Below are positions 33,579 to 42,430 of a stretch of DNA of 64,000 nucleotides, piece by piece. Source of the DNA: CAWHJN01 sp963829705 (GTDB lineage: Bacteria; Bacteroidota; Rhodothermia; Rhodothermales; BA12); contig CAWHJN010000001.1 of assembly GCA_963829705.1 (NCBI GenBank), forward strand, positions 930,001-994,000, read 5' to 3'. Made by a program: the position numbers and the translations under genes. Under the pieces are notes generated by a model that was not told where the DNA came from, searched no databases, and saw nothing but the letters and a program-made list of their open reading frames with translations. Positions within the stretch are counted from its first letter, which is position 1; each line of letters opens with the position of its first letter.

Positions 33579-34952
33579 ACCGCGACGCGCTCAAAGCGGC
33601 CCTCGGCCACGCGCTTGGACGAAATCGGCGACTGGGAATCGTCGTACCGCCCCTACGAAAGCCACCCGTCGCTGGCCGTCGCGCCCGAGGCGCTGCACGC
33701 GGCGCTGGATCGGTACACGGAAAAGCTGCGCGGCAACTACCCGTTTTTCCACCCGGATTACGCCGGGCAGATGCTCAAGCCGCCCCACCCGGCGGCCATC
33801 GCGGGCTACGTCGCGGCGATGCTCATCAACCCGAACAACCACGCGCTCGACGGCGGCCCGCCCACGAGCGAGATGGAGAAGGAAGTCGTGGCGATGCTGG
33901 CAGCGATGTTCGGCCTGCCCGGTGACGCGCTGGGCCACCTGACGAGCAGCGGCACGATTGCCAACCTCGAAGCACTCTTCGTGGCGCGGTCGCTGCACCC
34001 CGAGAAGGGCGTCGCCTCAAGTGCGTCGGCGCATTACACCCACGCCCGGATGGCGCACGTGCTGGGCCTCGCGCACCACACTGTCCCCACGACGCCGGGC
34101 GACGCGATGGACCTCGACGCGCTCGAAACGCTCCTCAAAACCGGCACCGTCGGCACCGTCATCGCCACGAGCGGGACGACGGGCACGGGCACCGTCGATC
34201 TCATCGACGAGATCGTGGCGCTGGCGCGGCGGCACGGCGCGCGCGTCCACGTGGACGGCGCGTACGGCGGTTTTTTCAGCCTGCTCGCGCACGAAAGCGG
34301 CCCGCTCCGGCCCGAGGTGGCGCGGCGCTTCCGAGCGATTGCCGACTGCGATTCCGTCGTCGTCGATCCGCACAAGCACGGCCTCCAGCCTTACGGCTGC
34401 GGCGCGGTGCTTTTCCGCGATCCGTCCGTCGGGCGCTTTTACAAGCACGATTCGCCGTACACCTACTTCACCTCGGATGCGCTGCATCTGGGCGAAATCA
34501 GCCTCGAGTGCAGCCGCGCGGGTGCGGCTGCGGGTGCGCTCTGGCTCACGCTCGACCTGCTGCCCTTGCGCGCCGACGCGGGCCTCGGCCTCATCCTCGC
34601 CGCCTGCCTCCGCGCCGCGCACTACTTCACCGACGCCCTCGCAGAAAGCGAGCACCTCGTCCCGCTACGCGCCACACCCGACCTCGACATCGTCACCTAC
34701 GCACCGCGCCGTGCCTCGGCGAGCGAGGTGGACGCCGCCAGCCAGCAGATTTTCGAGGACGCGATGGCGGTGGAGGATCCCATTTTCGTGAGCGTCTACC
34801 GCGTCGCCTCCGGCACGCTCGCCCGTGCCCTCCCTGGCCTCGAAATCGACCAGCCCCACGCCCGCGTGCTCCGCAGCGTGCTGATGAAGCCCGAGCACGA
34901 GCAGGCCGCAAAAAACCTCGTCCGCCGTCTCGACGCGCTCGCCGCAGCCTGA
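33575..34952 (+). CDS. PLP-dependent decarboxylase (group II), frameshift near the start
   Basis: A group II pyridoxal-phosphate decarboxylase/aminotransferase-like protein of about 458 aa. N-terminal YPFFHPDYAGQMLKPPHP is the conserved substrate-entry block. The Asp for PLP is in HVDGAYGGFFSL, and the Schiff-base Lys is in VVDPHKHGLQPYGCGAVLF. Substrate may be aspartate, glutamate or an aromatic amino acid; not determinable. The coupled ATG 33575 (overlapping the lgt stop) reads MNRDALKAALGHAL, but the rest is one frame over from TTG 33615 (DEIGDWESSYRPYESHP). One extra T at 33615-33616 would explain the break; as sequenced, the intact frame is 33615-34952. Confidence 0.82.
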
Positions 34953-34953
34953 C

Positions 34954-35679
34954 TCAGCCACGCTTCAGTGTCCAGCGGCGGCGGTCGGGGCGGGCGTTCA
35001 TCAGCGCGTCGGCGAGTTCATCTTCCGAGGCAAACGTGAGTTGCGAGAGGTGGTACACGTCCACGCCTACCTCGAAGGCGCCGAGCGCGTAGGGCCACGG
35101 TTCTACGCCAAGTGTGCCGTCGGCGCGGCACCAGGTTTCGTAGCGCGTGCCGCCGACGGTTTCGATCTCGATGCGCCGCTCGCCGAAGGGCAGGCTGCGG
35201 CAGCACAGCACGAGCGAGAAGGTGTCGCCCCAGAGGAGGTAGGCGTAATCCGCGTCCACGTCCTTCTGCCGCACGCCCAGCGCCTTGCGCCACGCCTGCC
35301 TGAGCGCCGTCTGGTTTTCGAGCATCGCGCGCAGCGGCGCTTCCGCTCGCGCCTGGTAGAGGTGCTGCACGTGCGTCGAGACGAGCAGGCCCGACCACAG
35401 ACTCTGGTGCCGGGCGCGCTGCACCGCCCGCTCCGACTGCGCGACGAGGTCCTCGACGGGCGTGTCCTGAAACGACAGCGGCGTGCCGAGGCCGGTCAGG
35501 CGTGTGCCCGGCTCCCACTCCTGCCAGCCGTTGTCGTGCTGCGCCGTGGCGGTGAGGAGTTCCGTCCACGCCTCGGGCCGTTCGCCGGTGTTCCACGCCG
35601 CGATGAGTTGCGCCGCCAGCAGCCCGTGGGCGCGCTGGTAGATGATTTCCCAGCCCTTCTCGGTGCGGTTGCAGATCAT
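34954..35679 (-). CDS. DUF3891 family protein
   Basis: A 241-aa cytosolic protein matching the DUF3891 pattern: MICNRTEKGWEIIYQRAHG, LLTATAQHDNGWQEWE (an H-D pair typical of this family), and SLWSGLLVSTHVQHLY. The conserved His/Asp residues hint at a metal-dependent phosphohydrolase-like (HD-like) helical fold, but no activity is known. The start was placed at ATG 35679; the alternative 36 bases upstream adds a GTAC-rich leader-derived segment. It is convergent with the decarboxylase gene, one base apart. Confidence 0.78.
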   Translation of the reverse strand: MICNRTEKGWEIIYQRAHGLLAAQLIAAWNTGERPEAWTELLTATAQHDNGWQEWEPGTRLTGLGTPLSFQDTPVEDLVAQSERAVQRARHQSLWSGLLVSTHVQHLYQARAEAPLRAMLENQTALRQAWRKALGVRQKDVDADYAYLLWGDTFSLVLCCRSLPFGERRIEIETVGGTRYETWCRADGTLGVEPWPYALGAFEVGVDVYHLSQLTFASEDELADALMNARPDRRRWTLKRG

Positions 35680-35772
35680 AGGGAGTACGCGGTACAGAGG
35701 GGTACGCGGGTTCATGGCGGCGAATCTCCCGACAGACGGAGATCGTACCCCGCACCCCGTACCGATCCCTTC

Positions 35773-37080
35773 TCACGCCGCTTCCGTCACCGTCGGGAAT
35801 TCCTCGTACTGCTCGCGGCGCACGTTCGCGCCCAGCCCACGCAGCCGTCCTTCGAGGTCTTCGTAGCCGCGGTCGAGGTGGTAGATGCGGAGCACGTGCG
35901 TCTCGCCTTTCGCGACGAGCCCCGCCATGACGAGCGCGACGCTGCCGCGCAGGTCGGTGCTCATCACCGTCGCGCTCTGGAACGTCTGGTTGCCCGCGAT
36001 GTGGACGGCATTGCCCTTGAGACGAGCGTCGATGCCCATGCGGAGCAGCTCGGGCACGTGCGCGAAGCGGTCGAGGTAGATGTTGTCGCGCACGACGGAC
36101 GGGCCACTCGCGCCCACCATCATCACCGTCCACTGCGCCTGCAGATCCGTCGGAAAGCCGGGGTAGATGTCCGTTTCGATGGAGACGGGCTTGACCTCGC
36201 CGTTGGGCGTGACGACGACGCGGTCGTCGTGGAGTTCGAAGGGCACGCCGGTCTCTTCGAACGCCTCGATAAACGCGCTGCCGAGGTGGCGCGCGTCGGC
36301 GTTGGTCATCGTGATGGGCGTGCCGGGCGTGCCCGCCATCGCGGCGGTGATCATGAAGGTGCCCAGTTCGATGCGGTCGGGCGTGTTGGCGAAGGTGACG
36401 GGCCGCAGCTCGTCCACCCCTTCGATCTCGATGGTGGAGGTGCCGAGCCCGCTGATCGTCGCGCCCATCGCCTGGAGCGCCTCGCCGAAGACGACGACGT
36501 CCGGCTCCATCGCGGCGTTCTCGATGCGCGAGCCGCCCCGCGCGGTGACGGCGGCCAGCAGCAGGTTCACCGTCGCCCCGACGCTCGACGGTTCGAGGCG
36601 GAACGTGCCGCCCGGCAAACGCCCGCCGGGGGCGGTGGCGACGACGTAGCCTTCGTCGAGCGACACCTCGGCACCAAAGGCTTTCATCCCTTCGATGTGC
36701 AGATCGACGGGGCGCGGCCCCCAGGCGCAACCGCCCGGCATCGACACGCGCGCCTGGCCACAGCGGCCCAGCAGCGCGCCGAGCATGTAGAACGACGCCC
36801 GCATCTTCTTGACGAGTTCGTACGGGGCCTCCGGGTACTCGACGCGCGCGGCGTCGATGGTGACGGTGTTGGCGGCTTCGTCGAACGCTACGTGCGCGCC
36901 CGAGACGCGGAGCACGTTGCTGTACGTGTACACGTCGCGCAGCGCGGGGATGTTGGTGAGCGTGGTGGTGCCAGGGGCCAGCACAGCAGCCGTCATGAGC
37001 GGCAGCGCCGTGTTTTTGGAGCCGCCGACGACAATCTGGCCGGTGAGGGGGGTGCCGCCGCGGATGACGAGTTTATCCAA
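35773..37080 (-). CDS. murA: UDP-N-acetylglucosamine 1-carboxyvinyltransferase
   Basis: A 435-aa cytosolic enzyme adding enolpyruvate from PEP to UDP-GlcNAc, the first committed step of peptidoglycan synthesis. The N-terminal KLVIRGGTPLTGQIVVGGSK (with catalytic Lys and Asn following), the catalytic-loop Cys118 in MPGGCAWGPRPVDLHI and the Arg-containing C-terminal GFPTDLQAQWTVMM are all canonical. The Cys makes it a fosfomycin-targetable type. The start is taken as TTG 37080 (L-D-K-L-V-I-R-G-G), which matches MDKLxI family N-termini; a GTG at 37122 would add 14 residues. Between this gene and the desulfurase (37081-37360) there is no other gene. Confidence 0.92.
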   Translation of the reverse strand: MDKLVIRGGTPLTGQIVVGGSKNTALPLMTAAVLAPGTTTLTNIPALRDVYTYSNVLRVSGAHVAFDEAANTVTIDAARVEYPEAPYELVKKMRASFYMLGALLGRCGQARVSMPGGCAWGPRPVDLHIEGMKAFGAEVSLDEGYVVATAPGGRLPGGTFRLEPSSVGATVNLLLAAVTARGGSRIENAAMEPDVVVFGEALQAMGATISGLGTSTIEIEGVDELRPVTFANTPDRIELGTFMITAAMAGTPGTPITMTNADARHLGSAFIEAFEETGVPFELHDDRVVVTPNGEVKPVSIETDIYPGFPTDLQAQWTVMMVGASGPSVVRDNIYLDRFAHVPELLRMGIDARLKGNAVHIAGNQTFQSATVMSTDLRGSVALVMAGLVAKGETHVLRIYHLDRGYEDLEGRLRGLGANVRREQYEEFPTVTEAA

Positions 37081-37324
37081 GGTATCGGGTTGCGAAAGGG
37101 TGGTACGAACTGCGTGGAGCACGAAGGGAACTGCCGGAAAAAGGAAAAAGCGGATAAGCTCTGCCTCGCGCGCAGGCTCCGCGCTGACACGATTATTACA
37201 GCGAATGCCGCTGCACGATCCGCGTGCCCGGATGAACCCCTCCTCGCCCCCACGCATTCGATGAATCCCCACAGGGCCGTGGCGTGGCGCATCCCTACCC
37301 CGCACCTTCGGCGCTCGCCCTTTC

Positions 37325-37359
37325 TGTACTTCCGCGTTTCCCCTTCCGACGTTCACCGC
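37325..37359 (+). repeat. Degenerate heptad leader before the cysteine desulfurase
   Basis: Units TGTACTT CCGCGTT TCCCCTT CCGACGT TCACCGC end at the ATG 37361. The block ACTTCCGCGTTTCCCCTT is repeated exactly at 57042-57059, 20 kb away. Confidence 0.7.
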
Positions 37360-37360
37360 C

Positions 37361-38500
37361 ATGCCGTACCTCGATCACGCTGCGACGACGCCACTGCACC
37401 CGGACGTGCTGGCGGCGATGCTGCCGTTTTTCACCGAGCGGTTCGGCAATGCGTCGTCGGTGCATCGACAGGGGCGGGCGGCGCGGCACGCCGTCGAGGA
37501 GGCGCGGGTGCGGGTGGCGGACGCGCTGGGCGCGGAGCCCGGCGAGATCATCTTCACGAGCGGCGGCACCGAATCCGACAACCTCGCGCTGCGCGGGCTG
37601 CTCGATGACGGAAAGGGCGGCCTCGTCACGTCGATGGCGGAGCACGAGGCGGTGCTGAAAACCGCGCACGCACTCGAAGCCCGGGGCGTGGACTGTGTCT
37701 TCCTCACGCCCGACGCGGACGGCGCGGTATCGGCAGAAGCGGTGCGAGGCGCGATCACGCCCCAGACGCGGCTGGTGTCGCTCATGCACGTCAACAACGA
37801 AACGGGAGCCGTCACCGACCTCGCCGCTGTCGCCGAGGTGTGCCGCGCGGCGGGCGTGCTGCTCCACACCGACGCGGTGCAGAGCATCGGGCATCTGCCG
37901 GTGGATGTGAGGGCGCTGGGCGTCGATGCGCTTTCGCTCTCGGGCCACAAGCTCAACGGGCCGAAGGGCGTCGGCGCGCTCTACGTGCGGAGCGGGGTCG
38001 ATTGCGCGAGCGTGCAGACGGGCGGACAGCAGGAACGTGGGCGGCGCGGCGGCACCGAGAACGTCGCTGCCATCGCGGGACTGGCCGTGGCTGTCGAACG
38101 CGCCACGTCGCAGCAGGCCGCGTGGAGCACGCATCTGCGCGCGCTGCGTCAGCGGCTGCTCGGAGGTTTGCGGCAGGCACTCGGCGAGGCGTTCGTCGTC
38201 AACTCCCCCGCCGGCGGCGCGCCGCACATTCTCAACATCGCCTTCCCTCCTGCCCCTCGCGCGGTCGATGGCGAAATGCTGCTGCTCGGCCTCGACATGG
38301 AAAACGTGATGGTGTCGTCCGGATCGGCGTGTACGAGCGGCGCAATCCAGCCCAGCCACGTCCTGCTGGCGATGGGCCTCGACCGCGACACCGCCTCCGC
38401 CGCGCTGCGCTTTTCCCTCGGCCCGGACACGACTGAAGACGAGATCGACGCGGCCATCGCCGCGCTCACGCGCGTGGCGCGACGGATGAACCTCTGCTGA
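37361..38500 (+). CDS. Cysteine desulfurase (IscS/NifS family)
   Basis: A 379-aa PLP enzyme that takes sulfur from cysteine as an enzyme-bound persulfide for Fe-S cluster and thio-cofactor assembly. It starts MPYLDHAATTPLHPDVLAAM and shows FTSGGTESDNLALRG, HTDAVQSIGHLPVDV (Asp and Gln contacting PLP), the Schiff-base Lys in SLSGHKLNGPKGVGALYV, and the persulfide-Cys loop VSSGSACTSGAIQPS. The RGGTENVAAIAGLA block is typical. No iscU/iscA gene is adjacent, so it may serve tRNA thiolation or Fe-S assembly. It is divergent from murA. Confidence 0.92.
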   Translation: MPYLDHAATTPLHPDVLAAMLPFFTERFGNASSVHRQGRAARHAVEEARVRVADALGAEPGEIIFTSGGTESDNLALRGLLDDGKGGLVTSMAEHEAVLKTAHALEARGVDCVFLTPDADGAVSAEAVRGAITPQTRLVSLMHVNNETGAVTDLAAVAEVCRAAGVLLHTDAVQSIGHLPVDVRALGVDALSLSGHKLNGPKGVGALYVRSGVDCASVQTGGQQERGRRGGTENVAAIAGLAVAVERATSQQAAWSTHLRALRQRLLGGLRQALGEAFVVNSPAGGAPHILNIAFPPAPRAVDGEMLLLGLDMENVMVSSGSACTSGAIQPSHVLLAMGLDRDTASAALRFSLGPDTTEDEIDAAIAALTRVARRMNLC

Positions 38501-38895
38501 ACTGCCGTTCCAGAACGCCCCCGCGCATGGACGGCGGCGTTACGTCCGGCACCCCATCGAATGACTTTTTTGGCTCTCGGAGCGTGTGCAGGTCGATTGC
38601 AAAAAAAACTTTCGATCCGACCCTGAAAAATCCGACTCGCTCCGTACTCCCTATATACGAGGAAGGAGGTCACCTAAAGATTCGGTGATCTACACCCGAG
38701 GGGAGGTCGATAAGGAGGAGTAAACGGGCGCATCTGGGGGGGTGCGCCCGTTTTTTGTTTGCACTTTTTCGCGCACTGCGGGCCTGCGTGACACCGAGCC
38801 GACTGCACCCTTGACATTTTCCCCTCCACCGAGAGGAGGAAACGGCAACAGCGCAACCAGACCTGGTAGCAGCCAGGCGACGGCGAACAGAGCGT
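38501..38895. other. Intergenic region with a possible small transcription unit
   Basis: About 395 bases. It contains a TATATA element (38652-38657), an AAGGAGGT ribosome-like site (38663-38670), a GTG-initiated 12-codon frame (38685-38723) and a strong terminator (38722-38757). The remainder, 38760-38895, shows nothing I can name. Confidence 0.5.
38722..38757 (+). terminator. Rho-independent terminator
   Basis: AAACGGGCGCA and TGCGCCCGTTT pair perfectly around a G-rich loop and are followed by a T-run on the plus strand; the A-run before the left arm allows weaker use on the minus strand. It ends the desulfurase transcript or the small unit just upstream. Confidence 0.85.
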
Positions 38896-39867
38896 TCAGG
38901 GCCGTGCGTCCGTTTCGCCCGGCGCGTCGAAGTCTGCAGGAACGTCGGCCTCATTTTCTCTCTCGTCGAGCGCGCCCATCTCGGTGAGCGCCGCCACGGT
39001 CGTCGGCAGGAACGGTGGCACGTCGGAGCGCGCGCTTTCCTCCCACTCGCCCACCGCGTCGGGGGCCGGGACGTAGCGCATCATGTTCTCGCGCTGCCGC
39101 CGGAGGAGACGCTCGTAGTACGCCGCCGTGCCGAAGTACGCCGCAGCGGCTCCGAGGAGCAGGCCGCCGAGCAACCACAGCCAGCCCCGCGGCGCACGAG
39201 GTTCGGCAGGCTCCGCCGCGATTACGTCGGACGGAGCGGACACGAAATCGTCCTCTACCTCGGCCAGCGGTACCGGCGCAGAACTGAACGTGTCTGGCAG
39301 CGCCTGCTCGAAGGCAGGCAGCGCCACGCCGTCGGGCGTGCCGGGAGTCTCGGCGAGGGGTTCGTCAGGCAGTGCCGCCGTGTGGTTTGTCGCGGGCACG
39401 TCGGGCGGTGCGTTCGTCAGCACGGCGCGGAGTCGCGGGGCGACGCGCTCGGGCACGAGCCCCATCGAGATGCGGCCCGTCTGCACGTCGTCGTAGCCCG
39501 GCTGCATCCCCGCGTCGCCGGTTTTGACGTAGCTCTGAAAGAGGCGTCCGTCAGGCAGCTGAGCGAGGACGTAGTAGCCTGTTCTGGCGCGTGCCGTGCG
39601 CGGATAGGTGCCACGCGTGCGCCCGCCCGGCCCGAGTTTGTCGCGCGTGGCCGCGGGCAGCCCGGCGATGATGTCGCCGTAACCCTCGCGCAGCCGCACC
39701 GCCCGCGCCTCGTTGCGCGTGACGATCCACACGTCCGTGCCCTCCGGCAGCGTCGCGTTGTGCAGGATCTCCGTGCCGACGACGTGATCCCACAGTTGCA
39801 GCGGAACGGTCTGCGCCGCCAGCGCGGGCGTGAGGGCCAGGAGAAAGGCGAGCGAAAAGAGCTTCAT
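38896..39867 (-). CDS. Exported single-pass membrane protein of unknown function
   Basis: A 323-aa protein with a signal peptide (MKLFSLAFLLALTPALA, cleavage near LAA-QT). A ~130-residue extracytoplasmic domain follows (VWIVTRNEARAVRLREGYGD and KLGPGGRTRGTYPRT). Then come a proline/alanine-rich linker and a transmembrane helix (about residues 231-250, WLWLLGGLLLGAAAAYFGTA). The cytosolic tail of about 70 residues is acidic and ends in ADVPADFDAPGETDARP. I do not recognise the domain; the linker-TM-tail layout suggests a cell-envelope sensor or anchor. It is 14 bases upstream of asnS on the same strand (reading minus). Confidence 0.7.
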   Translation of the reverse strand: MKLFSLAFLLALTPALAAQTVPLQLWDHVVGTEILHNATLPEGTDVWIVTRNEARAVRLREGYGDIIAGLPAATRDKLGPGGRTRGTYPRTARARTGYYVLAQLPDGRLFQSYVKTGDAGMQPGYDDVQTGRISMGLVPERVAPRLRAVLTNAPPDVPATNHTAALPDEPLAETPGTPDGVALPAFEQALPDTFSSAPVPLAEVEDDFVSAPSDVIAAEPAEPRAPRGWLWLLGGLLLGAAAAYFGTAAYYERLLRRQRENMMRYVPAPDAVGEWEESARSDVPPFLPTTVAALTEMGALDERENEADVPADFDAPGETDARP

Positions 39868-39881
39868 TCAGACAAAAAGGA

Positions 39882-41384
39882 TCACGGGCTGAGGCGGCCC
39901 ATCATGCGGGGGAACGGGATGGCTTCGCGCAGGTGCGGCAGGCCGCAGACCCACGTGACGGTGCGCTCCAGGCCCAGGCCGAAGCCCGCGTGTGGCACCG
40001 AGCCGTAGCGGCGCAGGTCGAAGTACCAGCCGAAGACCTCCTCGGGCAACCCGTGCTCGGCGACCTGCTTTTTGAGGAAGTCGAGGTCGGTGGCGCGCTC
40101 GCCGCCGCCGATGATTTCGCCGTAGCCTTCGGGCGCGAGCACGTCCATGCCGAGGGCGAGGCGGTCATCGTCAGGGTCGCGTTTCATGTAGAACGCCTTG
40201 ACAGCGGCAGGGTAGCGGTGGACGATGAGGGGGCGGTCGTAGTGCCATGTGAGGAGCGTCTCGTCGGAGCCGCCGAAGTCGCTGCCCCATTCGAACGCCT
40301 CGGCGGAGGCGCGCCATTGCGGGAGGTTGCGAAGCTCCTCGTCGACCTCGGCCAGCCGCGCGTTGATCTCGATCTCGCGGGCGTCGATGCGGCGTTTCTC
40401 GTGCTTTTTGGCCTGCCCGTAGCTTTTCTGGTTCGCGGCGCGCTCCTCCTCCAGCCCTTCCTTCTCGACACGCCGGGCGGACTCGCGCTCGTCGAGCATG
40501 GCGCGCGTGCGGTCGCTCTTGAGCAGCTCCACGGCATCGCTGTACGACAGGCGCGGAAAGTTGCCCTCGGCGGTCGCTTCGAGCGAGGCGCGCTGGCGTT
40601 CGAGTTGGGCGAGTTCGTCGGGGCACTTTGCGAGCGCGTCGGCGGCGATGCGTTGCAGGAAAGCCTCGGCCAGGTCCATGTTCATCGCCAGGTCGTAGAA
40701 GGCCATCTCGGGCTCGATCATCCAGAACTCCGTCAGGTGGCGGCGCGTCTTGGACTTCTCGGCGCGGAAGGTCGGGCCGAAGGTGTAGATCTTGCCCATC
40801 GCCATCGCCATCGCCTCGCCGTAGAGCTGGCCGCTCTGCGTCAGGTACGCCGAGTCGCCGAAGTAGTCGAGTTCGAAGAGGTTCGTGGTGCCCTCGACGG
40901 CGTTGCCCGTCAGGATCGGCGCATCCATCTGGATAAAGCCGCGCTCCTGAAAAAAGGCGTGGATGGACTGGATGATCTGGTTGCGGACGCGCAGGATGGC
41001 CCACTGGCGGCGGCTGCGGAGCCACAGGTGCCGGTGGTTCATCAGGAACTCGACGCCATGCTCTTTGGGCGTGATGGGATAGTCCTCGGCCAGCGAGATC
41101 AACTCGACCAGCGCCGCCTGGAGTTCGTAGCCGCCCACCTGCTTCTCGTCTTTGCGGACGGTGCCGGTGATGCGGAGGGCACTCTCCTGCGTGGCCGTGT
41201 CGGCGGCTTCCCACGAGGCATCGCCCAGCGCGTCCTGCGCGGCGACGCACTGGCACAGGCCGGTGCCATCGCGGAGGATGAGAAACTGGAGGCCTTTGGA
41301 GCCGCGCTTGTTGTAGAGCCACCCTTGCAGCGTCACGACCTCGCCGTCGTGCTCGTGGAGGTGGTCGATGGAAATGGGCGTCAT
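39882..41384 (-). CDS. asnS: Asparaginyl-tRNA synthetase with a charged helical insertion
   Basis: A 500-aa class IIb synthetase charging tRNA-Asn. The N-terminal OB-fold anticodon domain (VVTLQGWLYNKRGSKGLQFLILRDG) is followed by motif 2 region FGPTFRAEKSKTRRHLTEFWMIEPE and motif 3 GFGLGLERTVTWVCG. It is longer than the ~430-470 aa usual for AsnRS. The extra length lies in the catalytic domain, where about 70 residues of highly charged coiled-coil-like sequence (around ESARRVEKEGLEEERAANQK) interrupt the stretch between SYSDAVELL and EWGSDFG. The start is ATG 41384 (MTPISIDHLHEHDGE), the natural OB-fold N-terminus. The presence of AsnRS implies direct Asn-tRNA charging. Confidence 0.92.
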   Translation of the reverse strand: MTPISIDHLHEHDGEVVTLQGWLYNKRGSKGLQFLILRDGTGLCQCVAAQDALGDASWEAADTATQESALRITGTVRKDEKQVGGYELQAALVELISLAEDYPITPKEHGVEFLMNHRHLWLRSRRQWAILRVRNQIIQSIHAFFQERGFIQMDAPILTGNAVEGTTNLFELDYFGDSAYLTQSGQLYGEAMAMAMGKIYTFGPTFRAEKSKTRRHLTEFWMIEPEMAFYDLAMNMDLAEAFLQRIAADALAKCPDELAQLERQRASLEATAEGNFPRLSYSDAVELLKSDRTRAMLDERESARRVEKEGLEEERAANQKSYGQAKKHEKRRIDAREIEINARLAEVDEELRNLPQWRASAEAFEWGSDFGGSDETLLTWHYDRPLIVHRYPAAVKAFYMKRDPDDDRLALGMDVLAPEGYGEIIGGGERATDLDFLKKQVAEHGLPEEVFGWYFDLRRYGSVPHAGFGLGLERTVTWVCGLPHLREAIPFPRMMGRLSP

Positions 41385-41428
41385 GCGGAGGAGATCGTCG
41401 GAGGAAAGAGGCAAAATACGGCGGCACG

Positions 41429-42430
41429 CTACCACTTCCGGCGGCGCAGCGTGGCGAGGAGGGCGGCGAGTGTGGGGAAATACCGCTCCTCGCCGCCCGC
41501 TCGAAACAGCCAGCCGTTGGACGAGGCGCGGACGGTGCGTGGGGCGGCGTCGAGCACGCGGAAGCCTGAGCGTTCGAGCGCCCGCGCCGTCCACGCACGG
41601 AAAGGATCGTCGCCTACGACGCGCAGCAGAGGGCCGTCCGCGTCGTGGAGATCGAGTGCGCCTTCGAGCGGGTCGAAGTCTGCGGGCTGGCCGAAGGTTT
41701 TTGCCAGGTCGCCCGAAAGCACGAGCGCTTCGGGGACGCCCGTGACCAGTTTCCCGTCCTGCCCGAGCAGCCACAGCGTGTCGGCGACGCGGAGGGCGAG
41801 GTCGAGTTCGTGGGTGACGAAGAGCACGGCGCGGCGGGCGTCGCGGGTGAGGCGGTAGAGCAGCCGCATCACGTCGAGGCGGCCCGGCAGGTCGAGGTGG
41901 GCGGTGGGCTCGTCGAGCAGCAGCGTGCCGGCCTGTGCAAGCGCGCGGGCGATCATCACCTTCTGCTTCTCGCCGTCGCTGAGTTCGCCCACGGGCCGGT
42001 GCGCGAGGTCGCCCAACCCCACCTGCGCGATGGCGTCCTCGACGGCTTTTTCGTCCGCCTCGGCCAGCACGCCGCGCCAGTCGGTGTGCGGATGCCGCCC
42101 GAGTGCCACGACGGTGCGGACATCCATCGGGCCGGGCGCGGTGCGTTCGGTGAGGACGAGGCTGAGGCGACGGGCCTTTTCACGCGCCGAGAGCGCCCGC
42201 ACGTCGTCACCGTCGATCTGCACCGTTCCGGCGAGCGGCGGCTGGAGCCCGGCCAGCGTGCGGACGAGCGTCGTCTTGCCCGCGCCGTTGGGGCCGAGGA
42301 GCGCGACGAGTTCGCCGCGCTGGACCGTCGCGGTGACGCCGCTGCACACGCGCCGCTGCTCGCCTTTGCGGAGCGTGTAGCCCGCGGCGAGGTCGGCGGT
42401 GGCGAGGGCAGGCACGGGCGTCTCCATCAT
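41429..42430 (-). CDS. ABC importer ATPase (FecE/BtuD type) with C-terminal extension
   Basis: A 333-aa ATP-binding subunit of an iron-siderophore/cobalamin-type importer. Walker A is LLGPNGAGKTTLVRTLAG, signature is ELSDGEKQKVMIARAL, Walker B is TLLLDEPTAHLDLPG and the switch His is FVTHELD. About 75 residues after the ATPase core (from LDLHDADGPLLRVVGDDPFR) form an additional domain seen in some Bacteroidota FecE-like proteins. The start ATG 42430 overlaps the permease stop (ATGATG), so translation is coupled. With the permease and binding protein it forms the operon 44766 to 41429. Confidence 0.88.
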   Translation of the reverse strand: MMETPVPALATADLAAGYTLRKGEQRRVCSGVTATVQRGELVALLGPNGAGKTTLVRTLAGLQPPLAGTVQIDGDDVRALSAREKARRLSLVLTERTAPGPMDVRTVVALGRHPHTDWRGVLAEADEKAVEDAIAQVGLGDLAHRPVGELSDGEKQKVMIARALAQAGTLLLDEPTAHLDLPGRLDVMRLLYRLTRDARRAVLFVTHELDLALRVADTLWLLGQDGKLVTGVPEALVLSGDLAKTFGQPADFDPLEGALDLHDADGPLLRVVGDDPFRAWTARALERSGFRVLDAAPRTVRASSNGWLFRAGGEERYFPTLAALLATLRRRKW

